Part shown: positions 25,169 through 32,558 of the stretch, one piece after another | Layout: the number at the start of each line of letters is the position of its first letter | Numbering within the stretch: position 1 is the stretch's first letter | From: Sedimentisphaerales bacterium | GTDB taxonomy: Bacteria; Planctomycetota; Phycisphaerae; Sedimentisphaerales; Anaerobacaceae | Direction of reading: 5' to 3' | Assembly: GCA_030603595.1 (NCBI GenBank) | Contig: JAUVXL010000005.1 | Location: 1-42,942 of the forward strand | DNA length: 42,942 nucleotides | Notes under the pieces: model-generated | What the model was told of the DNA's origin: nothing | Database searches by the model: none | The model's input: only the letters and a program-made list of their open reading frames with translations | Translations under genes and position numbers: made by a program

Positions 25169-26463
25169 TGAAACGATTCGCCCATACAGTAATCGCGATA
25201 GCCGTTCTTCTGAACCTGTGCGCAGCAGCATCGGCAGAGCTGCTCTTTCCTCCGCCCGAATTCGAGAGCGACTACGTGATGCCCACCACCACTACGCCTC
25301 ATCCACATCAAGACGTCTATGAATACGTCGATGTTGCGGTGCTCTTTATTGCGCTTTCGCTGGCTTCATACCTGGTCTTGAAGAAACGCAGCCGACGAGC
25401 CACATTCGTGCTGATGATACTCTCGCTGATTTATTTTGGCTTCTGGCGAAAAGGCTGCGTTTGCCCGATAGGCGCGATTCAGAACGTTGTCCTCTCGATT
25501 TTCGACAGCACTTATGCCGTGCCGATAACGGTCTCGCTCTTCTTCCTGCTACCTCTTGCTTTTACGTTGTTCTTCGGTCGCGTCTTCTGTGCCGCCGTCT
25601 GCCCGCTCGGCGCGATTCAGGACCTCGTTCTGCTGCATCCGGTCTCGGTGCCATACTGGCTCGCTGCCGGCCTGCGCGCCCTCGCTTATCTCTATTTAGC
25701 CCTCGCGGTCCTTTTCGCCGCAACGGGCAGCGGTTTTCTGATATGTCGATACGATCCGTTTGTCGCATTTTTCCGCTTCAGCGGCAATGTGAACATCCTG
25801 ATAATCGGTGTCTGCTTTCTATTGGTGGGGCTATTCATAGGGCGTCCATATTGCCGATTCTTCTGTCCTTACGGCGTTATTCTAAGGCAGGTCTCGCGCC
25901 TCTCGAAATGGCGCGTCACTATCACGCCCGACGAGTGCATCCAATGCAGGCTGTGCGAGGATGCCTGCCCCTTCGGCGCTATCAGGAGCCCCGCCGTCGA
26001 GTGGCCCGCCGTCGAGTACGCTAAAGCTAAAAAGAGACTGGCATTTCTAATACTCCTGCTGCCCGTTCTGATTGTTCTGTGCGGATGGGGCGGCTCACGC
26101 CTCAAGAACGTGACATCCCGGATGCATTCAACGGTCCGGTTGGCCGAGCGTATCTACTTGGAGGAAGCCGGCGAGGTCGAGGATATCACCGACCCCAGCA
26201 CGGTTTTTCGGGCTACCGGCGAGACAATTGAGAGCCTCTATGAGAGGGCTTCGATCATCCGCAACAAGTTCATTCTCGGCGGCTGGCTTCTCGGCGGGTT
26301 TATGGGCCTTGTGATCGGTGTTAAACTCGCCGCCGTCTCCGTCTGGCGAAAAAGGACCGATTACGAGGCCGACAGGGCTGGCTGTATAGCCTGCGGACGA
26401 TGCTTCAAATACTGTCCCAGAGAACAACTTAGGCTGAGCAAGACAAAGCAGGAGGTTTGCTGA
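25168..26463 (+). CDS. NapH/NosR-like membrane iron-sulfur protein
   Basis: I choose the ATG at 25168, which shares one base with the stop of the ferredoxin gene (TGATG); an in-frame TTG at 25165 is less likely. The 431-aa protein has a signal-like first helix (about 5-24), a periplasmic loop, then several membrane helices. Cys motifs typical of NapH/NosR: C97-V-C99-P, C141-A-A-V-C145-P-L-G and C229-R-F-F-C233-P-Y-G. Two [4Fe-4S] sites follow: C257-x2-C260-x2-C263-x3-C267-P and, near the C terminus, C406-x2-C409-x2-C412-x3-C416-P. A late helix (about 370-390) separates them. Known relatives pass electrons between quinones and periplasmic partners. With the NapG-like protein it forms the membrane step of the array. 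Confidence 0.9.
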   Translation: MKRFAHTVIAIAVLLNLCAAASAELLFPPPEFESDYVMPTTTTPHPHQDVYEYVDVAVLFIALSLASYLVLKKRSRRATFVLMILSLIYFGFWRKGCVCPIGAIQNVVLSIFDSTYAVPITVSLFFLLPLAFTLFFGRVFCAAVCPLGAIQDLVLLHPVSVPYWLAAGLRALAYLYLALAVLFAATGSGFLICRYDPFVAFFRFSGNVNILIIGVCFLLVGLFIGRPYCRFFCPYGVILRQVSRLSKWRVTITPDECIQCRLCEDACPFGAIRSPAVEWPAVEYAKAKKRLAFLILLLPVLIVLCGWGGSRLKNVTSRMHSTVRLAERIYLEEAGEVEDITDPSTVFRATGETIESLYERASIIRNKFILGGWLLGGFMGLVIGVKLAAVSVWRKRTDYEADRAGCIACGRCFKYCPREQLRLSKTKQEVC

Positions 26464-26468
26464 AGATT

Positions 26469-28205
26469 ATGGTTGATCCTAATAACAACAATTCCCCTAA
26501 CGCTCGGATTGCGAGTCCTTGGTGCAGAAGTGCCGTAGCCACCGCCTTGATAGGCGCGATATTCTCGATAATCATTCTCACACTTATCGTGGCAAACTAC
26601 GTCCAGGGCCGTGTCCACGAGATCCGAATCGAGAAGAGGCTGGAGAATCTGAAGATCGAAATCCGTGAAGATTCCGTCGATAAGCAGGCTTTGATCGATG
26701 AAATTCGCCTTTTGGATCTCGAGTTCAGGCAGTCCAGGCTGCCAAGGCCGAGTTTCGCCCGCACGGGCGGCTACTTGCTCCTCGCCGCCTTGGCGGTCTT
26801 TGTCCTCGGTATTAAGTGGGCCGATACTCTCAAGAAGAAGACGCAAATTCCAAAGCTGCAGCAGGACGATACCGGCGAACAAGTGCGTCAAGCCGCCCTG
26901 GCGCGGTGGTCCGTGGCCGCCGCCCTGGCCTTGGCGGGCCTGGTTGTGTTGCTTCTGGTAATAATACCACACGTGGATTTCAGCACGACTGATGCCGAGG
27001 ACGCCTCCTATCCGACTCAGCAGGAAATCAGACAAAATTGGCATCGCTTCCACGGGCCCGAAGGCGCAGGTGTGACCGCCGACGCCAACATCCCCGACAA
27101 CTGGGACGGCAAGTCCGGCGAAGGAATTCTCTGGAAAGCGAAGGTGCCCGTGATAGGCCACAATTCGCCTATCGTCTGGGGCGACCGTGTCTTCCTCTCA
27201 GGCGGCGATCCCAACCGCCTCAACGTATTCTGCTTCGATGCGGTCTCCGGAAATCTCCTCTGGACCGGAGACGTCAAGCGGACTCTGCCTAAGTCCGAGG
27301 AAGAGGAATTCGAGGTGATGGAGGATACCGGCTTCGCCGCATCAACTATGGCCACCGACGGCAAACGGATCTATGCGATCTTCGTCACCGGAGATCTGGC
27401 CTGTTTTGATTTCTCCGGGCGAAACCTCTGGACAAAGAGCCTCGGCATACCGGACAGCATGTACGGCTATGCCTCATCGCTCGAGACCTTCAGGAATATG
27501 GTGATTGTCCAGTACGACCAGGGCGACGCCGAATCGGGCAAATCCAGATTATTCACCTTCGACGGAGCTTCAGGTCGGCTCGTCTGGCAGGCCAAAAGGC
27601 CCGTCGCCAATTCATGGAGCTCGCCAATAGTAGCGCAGACAGAAACCGGTATTCAGATAATCACCGCCGCCGACCCGAACGTAATGGCGTTTGACCCGAA
27701 TACGGGGGCGGAAATCTGGCGGGCCGAATGTCTCGCCGGAGACATCGCCCCATCCCCGATCTATGCAAAAGGATTGGCCTTCGTCGTTGAGCCGTACAGT
27801 AAGATCCTTGCGATACGAACCAACGGAAAAGGGGACGTGACCAAAACGCACATCGCATGGAGCGTGGATGAGCCCGGACCCGATATTTGCACCCCTGTAA
27901 CCAACGGCGAATATGTTTTCATCCTCAACTCAGACGGCTTGGCGCTCTGTTTCAATACGGTGGACGGCAAAAAGCTGTGGGAAGAGGATATCAGAGAGGA
28001 CTTTCTCCCTTCGCCAAGCCTCGTCGGCGACAAGCTCTATTTGCTGACCGAGAAGGGCGCTATGATAATCGCCGAGGCTATGCCCGAGTACAAGGAGTTG
28101 AAAAGATGCGAACTGGGCGAGAGATGTCACGCCTCGCCGGCATTTGCCAACGGACGCATCTACATACGAGGCGTCGAAAACCTCTATTGCATAGGCAAAC
28201 AATAA
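26469..28205 (+). CDS. Polytopic membrane protein with coiled coil and PQQ-like beta-propeller (third copy)
   Basis: I start at the ATG at 26469, which has GGAGG (26451-26455) upstream; an in-frame TTG at 26457 is too close to that site. The 578-aa protein has three predicted membrane helices (about 22-42, 95-113 and 143-162). Between the first two lies a charged, heptad-like segment (about 45-85, R-I-E-K-R-L-E-N-L-K-I-E-I) likely to form a coiled coil. From W-H-R-F-H-G-P-E-G-A-G (about 190) to the end is a PQQ-like propeller with G-N-L-L-W-T-G, G-R-N-L-W-T-K, G-R-L-V-W-Q-A and G-A-E-I-W-R-A repeats. With three helices after a cytoplasmic N terminus the propeller would face the periplasm. It follows the NapH-like gene directly, so it may be its docking partner. 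Confidence 0.86.
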   Translation: MVDPNNNNSPNARIASPWCRSAVATALIGAIFSIIILTLIVANYVQGRVHEIRIEKRLENLKIEIREDSVDKQALIDEIRLLDLEFRQSRLPRPSFARTGGYLLLAALAVFVLGIKWADTLKKKTQIPKLQQDDTGEQVRQAALARWSVAAALALAGLVVLLLVIIPHVDFSTTDAEDASYPTQQEIRQNWHRFHGPEGAGVTADANIPDNWDGKSGEGILWKAKVPVIGHNSPIVWGDRVFLSGGDPNRLNVFCFDAVSGNLLWTGDVKRTLPKSEEEEFEVMEDTGFAASTMATDGKRIYAIFVTGDLACFDFSGRNLWTKSLGIPDSMYGYASSLETFRNMVIVQYDQGDAESGKSRLFTFDGASGRLVWQAKRPVANSWSSPIVAQTETGIQIITAADPNVMAFDPNTGAEIWRAECLAGDIAPSPIYAKGLAFVVEPYSKILAIRTNGKGDVTKTHIAWSVDEPGPDICTPVTNGEYVFILNSDGLALCFNTVDGKKLWEEDIREDFLPSPSLVGDKLYLLTEKGAMIIAEAMPEYKELKRCELGERCHASPAFANGRIYIRGVENLYCIGKQ

Positions 28206-28245
28206 CGGCAGGAGCCTTGATAGCGATCGCAGCGCAATACAATTT

Positions 28246-30597
28246 ATGAGTGAACTGAATCTGACATTTGTTGACAAAGCTATCGAGAGAATCGGCGGCG
28301 GAAAAGAGAAGGTTCTCGAGATACTCCAGGCTGTTCAGGGCGAGTTCGGCTATCTGCCCACAGAAGCCCTCGAGCGCATCTGCGAACTGACCGAGATAAC
28401 TCCCGCGGCAATTACCGGTGTTTCAACTTTCTACGACCAGTTCAGACATCGACCGGCAGGGCGTTATATGGTTCGAGTCTGCATCGGGACCGCTTGCTAC
28501 GTCAAGGGCGGCCAACAGGTGTATGATGCCTTTCAACGCTATCTCAGTATCCCGGAGGGAGAAGATACGGACCCGGAGAAGCTCTTTACTGTTGAGAAAG
28601 TGGCGTGCCTGGGATGCTGTATGCTTGCACCGGTAATACAGATTGAGGATGTTACCTACGGGCACTTGGTTGTGGAGCAGGTACCCGCAGTCTTGAGGGA
28701 CTTCCTCGAGCAGGAAAGAACTCGCGATCGGCAGAAGGGCGCGCCCGACCGCGCAGAAGCAGGCGCCGAGTATGGCGAAATCCGTATTTGCGTTGGTTCC
28801 AGTTGTGTCGCCGGCGGCAGCGCCAAAGTGTATGAGGCATTGAAAAAGGCTGTCAAAGAAACCGCTGTTCCGGCCGTGATCAAGAGTGTCGGCTGTTCGG
28901 GGATGTCTTTCCTGGCCCCCTTTGTCGAAGTGGTTCCGGCCAATGGCGCTTCGTTTCGCTATGCAGGGGTCCGGCCCGAGAATACCAAAGCTATTGTGCT
29001 TAGGCATTTCAAGCCGAAGACAATCAAGCCCAAAATCAAAAATGCTATATCGACTATGTTGGATAAAATACTTACCGACAAGGCATGGGAACCCGTCACA
29101 CGATATTCGGTGGATGTTCGCGATCAGCCGGTAGCGGATTATTTGGGCAAACAGATCCATATCGCTACCGAGCACTGCGGACATATAGACCCCGTTGACC
29201 TCGATGAGTATTCCAGCTACGGCGGATTCGACGCGCTGGAAAAGTGTGTAAAGCAAATCCAACCCGAGCAAATTATCGCTGAGATTGAAGAGAGCGGACT
29301 TTGCGGCAGGGGAGGCGGAGGATTTTCCACGCATCTAAAATGGACTGCCGTGCGGAACGAAAAATCACAAAAGAAGTATATAGTCTGCAACGGCGACGAG
29401 GGCGATCCCGGCGCCTTTATGGACCGAATGCTGATGGAGTCCTACCCATATCGTATCATCGAAGGTATGGCAATAGCTGCCTGCGCCGTCGGCGCCGATG
29501 AAGGTTATCTCTACATTCGTGCCGAATATCCCCTGGCAATCGAGCGGGTGGCCCGGGCGATTGATGTTTGCAAAAAGCGTGGTTTGCTGGGTGACAACAT
29601 TTTCGGCAGTGAATTCTCGCTGGCCTTGAAAATCGTCCCCGGCGCCGGAGCATTTGTCTGCGGCGAGGAGACCGCCCTGATGGCCAGCATCGAAGGTCGC
29701 CGCGGCATGCCCCGTCTTCGGCCTCCCTACCCCGCCCAAAGCGGGCTTTGGGGAAAGCCCACCCTTATCAACAACGTCGAAACCTATTCGGCCGTACCCT
29801 GGATTATTCGCAGCGGCGCCGCAGAATTCGCACGCCTCGGAACGTGTGCCAGCAAAGGAACAAAGGTCTTCGCACTCGCAGGCAAGATAGCTCGCGGAGG
29901 CCTGATAGAAGTGCCGATGGGTATTTCAATACGCGAGATTGTCCAGGACATCGGCGGCGGCATAGGGGGCGGCCTGCGCCTCAAGGCTGTGCAGGTGGGA
30001 GGGCCTTCCGGCGGATGCGTCCCGGCCCAACTGGCCCATACACCCGTCGATTACGAAACCCTCAAAGACGTCGGAGCAATGATGGGATCGGGAGGACTCG
30101 TTGTCTTGGATGAAACCGACTGCATGGTCGATATCGCAAGGTACTTCCTCGATTTCACCCAGAACCAGTCCTGCGGAAGGTGTACATTCTGTCGCGTCGG
30201 CACCCGGCGAATGCTCGATATCCTCGAAAGACTCTGCGCAGGCCAAGGAAAGAAAACCGATATCGACGAACTCGAGCACTTAGCTGAAATAATTAAGGCT
30301 TCCAGTCTCTGCGGACTGGGAAAGACCGCCCCGAATCCCGTCCTCTCCACGATCAAGTATTTCCGCAGCGAGTACGAGGCCCACATCGAAAAACGCTGCC
30401 CCGCCGGCAAATGCAGGGCGCTAATCACGTATTCGGTAACGGACGATTGCATTGGCTGCACCCTCTGCGCTCAGCACTGCCCGGCCGACGCAATCGAGTG
30501 TAAGCCTTATGAAAAGCATGAGATCGACAACGAAAAATGTATCCGCTGCGGGACATGCAAGAATATATGTCCCGCTGACGCCATTAAAGTTGAGTAG
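28246..30597 (+). CDS. NuoE-NuoF fusion: NADH-oxidising flavoprotein with multiple iron-sulfur sites
   Basis: The 783-aa cytoplasmic protein joins NuoE and NuoF functions. Residues 1-160: NuoE-type thioredoxin-like [2Fe-2S] domain with C79-x4-C84 and C121-x3-C125. Residues about 175-260: a second thioredoxin-like domain with C182-x4-C187 and C217, but Ser where the fourth Cys is expected (G-C-S-G-M-S). Residues about 350-690: NuoF core with G-R-G-G-G-G-F (FMN/NADH), the C-N-G-D-E-G-D-P-G-A-F segment, the G-E-E-T-A-L loop and the N3-type [4Fe-4S] site C643, C646, C649 and C689. Residues 735-783: a 2[4Fe-4S] ferredoxin tail (C735…, C765…). The tail and second domain resemble beta subunits of bifurcating hydrogenases, but no hydrogenase gene is here. 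No clear ribosome binding site precedes the ATG. Confidence 0.93.
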   Translation: MSELNLTFVDKAIERIGGGKEKVLEILQAVQGEFGYLPTEALERICELTEITPAAITGVSTFYDQFRHRPAGRYMVRVCIGTACYVKGGQQVYDAFQRYLSIPEGEDTDPEKLFTVEKVACLGCCMLAPVIQIEDVTYGHLVVEQVPAVLRDFLEQERTRDRQKGAPDRAEAGAEYGEIRICVGSSCVAGGSAKVYEALKKAVKETAVPAVIKSVGCSGMSFLAPFVEVVPANGASFRYAGVRPENTKAIVLRHFKPKTIKPKIKNAISTMLDKILTDKAWEPVTRYSVDVRDQPVADYLGKQIHIATEHCGHIDPVDLDEYSSYGGFDALEKCVKQIQPEQIIAEIEESGLCGRGGGGFSTHLKWTAVRNEKSQKKYIVCNGDEGDPGAFMDRMLMESYPYRIIEGMAIAACAVGADEGYLYIRAEYPLAIERVARAIDVCKKRGLLGDNIFGSEFSLALKIVPGAGAFVCGEETALMASIEGRRGMPRLRPPYPAQSGLWGKPTLINNVETYSAVPWIIRSGAAEFARLGTCASKGTKVFALAGKIARGGLIEVPMGISIREIVQDIGGGIGGGLRLKAVQVGGPSGGCVPAQLAHTPVDYETLKDVGAMMGSGGLVVLDETDCMVDIARYFLDFTQNQSCGRCTFCRVGTRRMLDILERLCAGQGKKTDIDELEHLAEIIKASSLCGLGKTAPNPVLSTIKYFRSEYEAHIEKRCPAGKCRALITYSVTDDCIGCTLCAQHCPADAIECKPYEKHEIDNEKCIRCGTCKNICPADAIKVE

Positions 30598-30705
30598 GAG
30601 AATTCCGCCACAAAGACACAGAGTTGAAAGTGAGCTAACAAGCCTCGACCGTAAGCCTGTCCCCAAGGGGGGAGGGGGTTTTATCCCGGCTAAAGTGAAC
30701 CAACA
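30598..30705 (+). other. 108-bp spacer with repeat-like debris
   Basis: This spacer separates two genes that otherwise look like partners. It contains CCACAAAGACACAGAG, a phrase I recall from interspersed repeats in planctomycete-like genomes, and a G-rich run (about 30664-30678). No good promoter or open frame is seen. The start codon of the next gene at 30706 has no clear ribosome binding site. Confidence 0.3.
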
Positions 30706-32313
30706 ATGCCGAAACTGAAAATAGACAATCGCGAAGTTGAAGTCCCCGCCGGCGCGACCATTCTCGACGCCGCCGCCAGGCTCCGAATCGATATCCCCAC
30801 CCTCTGCTTCCTAAAGGGTTGTGACCCTTCGACGAGTTGCATGGTCTGCGTGGTCAAGATCGACGGATTGCCCAACCTTGTTCCTGCCTGTGCGACGGTT
30901 GCCACAGACGGCATGCAAGTCGAGAGCGATTCAGAAGAGGTCCGCGAGGCCAGAAGGGCGGCCTTGGAGTTGCTCTTGAGCGATCACCTCGGCGATTGCA
31001 TGGGCCCCTGCCAGATGACGTGCCCGGCCAGGATGGATATTCCCCTTATGATTCGACAGATTGCCGCCGGTCGGCTTGCCGACGCGATTGTCACGGTCAA
31101 AAAAGATATTGCCCTGCCTGCCGTCCTCGGACGGATCTGCCCGGCGCCTTGCGAAAAGTCCTGCAGGCGGGCGGTCCACGACCAGGCCCTCTCGATTTGC
31201 CTGTTGAAGCGTTACGTCGCCGATGTCGATCTACAGTCCGACAAGCCCTACCTGCCCCAATGTAAGCCAAGCAGGTCCAAGCGAGTCGCGATAATCGGCG
31301 CCGGACCGGCCGGCTTGGCCGCCGCTTACTACCTGAGCCAAGACGGCTTCGATTGCACGATCTTCGACGACCACGATGAACCCGGCGGGATGCTGCGCTA
31401 TGCTCTATGTAGCACGGGCATCCTGCCCGTCTCTTGCAATCATCGCAAGGATGCCGATGCCACAAAGCTCCCTCGCGATGTACTCGACAAAGAAATTACC
31501 TCGATTATGAAATTGGGCGTCGAGTTTCGCCCCGAAACGCGAATAGGCGATAAGATATCGATACAGGACCTGCAAAGGGATTCCGACGCCGTCTTTATCG
31601 CAGTCGGCAAGTTGGAGCAAGCCGATGTCGAGGCGATGGGCTTGGAAGCGGGCAAGAATGGGATTGCTATAGAGGCCGGGACTTACCAGACTTCGCTGCC
31701 CGGCGTCTTCGCAGGAGGCGACGCCGTGCGCAATCGCAAGCTCGCCGTTCGCTCAGTCGCAGACGGCAAAGAGGCAGCAGCTTCCATAGCCCAATACATC
31801 CTCGGCCAACCGGTAACGGGGCCTGAGAGACCGTTCAACACGCGCATCGGCAGGTTAAAAGAAGACGAGATCGAAATCTTCCTCAATAACGTCAGCGACA
31901 AATCCCGCGTCCAGCCGACCGCCGATGACGGCGGATTCTCCGACGACCAGGCCCGCGACGAAGCGGCACGATGCCTCCATTGCGACTGCCGCAAGCCTCA
32001 AACGTGCAAATTGAGACGATACGCAAAGGAATATGACGCCAAGCCCAGCCGTTACCAGGGCCCTCGACGCCTGTTTTCGCAAATCCTTGAACACCCGAAC
32101 GTGATTTACGAGCCGGGCAAGTGTATCGACTGCGGCATCTGCATTCAGACTGCCGCCAAGGCCGGCGAAGAACTGGGCCTGGCATTTGTTGGCCGCGGCT
32201 TCGATGTAAGAGTCGCCGTCCCGTTCGACCGCTCACTCGCCGAAGGCCTCAAAAAAGCCGCAAGTCAATGCGTCGAGTCTTGCCCAACCGGAGCCCTCGC
32301 CTTCAAAAACTGA
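30706..32313 (+). CDS. NuoG/GltD-like FAD iron-sulfur protein lacking the NAD(P)H Rossmann insert
   Basis: The 535-aa protein starts with a NuoG-type [2Fe-2S] domain (C34-x10-C45-x2-C48-x13-C62). A GltD-like N-terminal iron-sulfur region follows (C98, C102, C106-P; C145-P-x-x-C149-x3-C153). The FAD fold opens with G198-A-G-P-A-G203 and closes with F-A-G-G-D (335-339). Between these, GltD relatives carry a second G-x-G-x-x-A/G nucleotide-binding domain; here it is absent. Residues 235-253 translate an inserted palindromic element. The C-terminal part (about 420-535) has C-L-H-C-D-C and a NuoG/hydrogenase-like stretch, C-I-D-C-G-I-C … C-V-E-S-C-P-T-G-A-L. Without its own NAD(P)H site it may take electrons from the NuoE-NuoF fusion upstream. 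It could serve in flavin-based bifurcation; that is inference. Confidence 0.88.
   Translation: MPKLKIDNREVEVPAGATILDAAARLRIDIPTLCFLKGCDPSTSCMVCVVKIDGLPNLVPACATVATDGMQVESDSEEVREARRAALELLLSDHLGDCMGPCQMTCPARMDIPLMIRQIAAGRLADAIVTVKKDIALPAVLGRICPAPCEKSCRRAVHDQALSICLLKRYVADVDLQSDKPYLPQCKPSRSKRVAIIGAGPAGLAAAYYLSQDGFDCTIFDDHDEPGGMLRYALCSTGILPVSCNHRKDADATKLPRDVLDKEITSIMKLGVEFRPETRIGDKISIQDLQRDSDAVFIAVGKLEQADVEAMGLEAGKNGIAIEAGTYQTSLPGVFAGGDAVRNRKLAVRSVADGKEAAASIAQYILGQPVTGPERPFNTRIGRLKEDEIEIFLNNVSDKSRVQPTADDGGFSDDQARDEAARCLHCDCRKPQTCKLRRYAKEYDAKPSRYQGPRRLFSQILEHPNVIYEPGKCIDCGICIQTAAKAGEELGLAFVGRGFDVRVAVPFDRSLAEGLKKAASQCVESCPTGALAFKN
31409..31463. repeat. About 55-bp palindromic repeat inserted in frame in the FAD protein
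   Basis: The left arm GTAGCACGGGCATCCTGCC (from 31409) and the reverse complement of the right arm, GTGGCATCGGCATCCTTGC (31445-31463), are imperfect copies of one sequence. The forward translation contains S-T-G-I-L-P-V and D-A-D-A-T, which I recognise as a frequent planctomycete repeat peptide. It replaces the usual R-Y-G-I-P-x-Y-R-L-P loop after the FAD-binding M-L-R-Y and before L-P-R-D-V-L. The frame continues on both sides. Confidence 0.75.
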
Positions 32314-32323
32314 CCACCCCTCG

Positions 32324-32350
32324 TCGGCAGTGGCGCCGATCTGATTTTTT
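32324..32350 (+). terminator. Weak candidate terminator after the FAD protein gene
   Basis: TCGGC (32324-32328) pairs with GCCGA (32335-32339) around a 6-base loop, with five bases before a run of six T (32345-32350). The short stem makes it weak, so readthrough into the next two genes is possible. Confidence 0.35.
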
Positions 32351-32545
32351 ACACATCTTTTACTTTGTTCCGCCCTGCTTATCGTCCATAATAGAGGCAT
32401 TGAAGCGCAGTGTTCTCTGGGATTGGAAGACTCGTTTACCTGGAGCCGGACTTTTGTTAGCGTATCAAAAAATAATACTTCGTATCCGTCGCACCGTGTC
32501 GTCGCGGCAACCATATCCCCGCTATCGTCACAATCTCTTCTCTAC

Positions 32546-32551
32546 AAGGAG
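32546..32551 (+). promoter_or_regulatory. Ribosome binding site that decides the start of the 1112-aa giant
   Basis: AAGGAG lies seven bases before the ATG at 32559. The open frame extends upstream to 32121, into the FAD protein gene, but only the ATG at 32559 has both a ribosome binding site and a signal peptide behind it. Confidence 0.75.
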
Positions 32552-32558
32552 AACCCTT

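Noticed and set aside
24602-26463. Periplasmic nitrate or nitrous oxide reductase operon
   Set aside because: NapG- and NapH-like genes are present, but no NapA, NapB, NosZ or NosD homologue is in the window.
26457-26468. TTG start for the third propeller
   Set aside because: The GGAGG site ends one base before it, which is too close; the ATG at 26469 is more plausible.
28217-28243. Promoter directly ahead of the NuoE-NuoF gene (TTGATA…TACAAT)
   Set aside because: The spacing is only 15 bases and transcription would start at or after the start codon.
28246-32313. Electron-bifurcating [FeFe]-hydrogenase operon
   Set aside because: The NuoEF fusion and the NuoG-like parts resemble HydB/HydC and HydA segments, but no H-cluster motifs or hydrogenase gene are present in the window.
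32121-32558. Upstream extension of the 1112-aa giant into the FAD protein gene
   Set aside because: It overlaps a well supported gene in another frame, and signal peptide and AAGGAG both point to the ATG at 32559.
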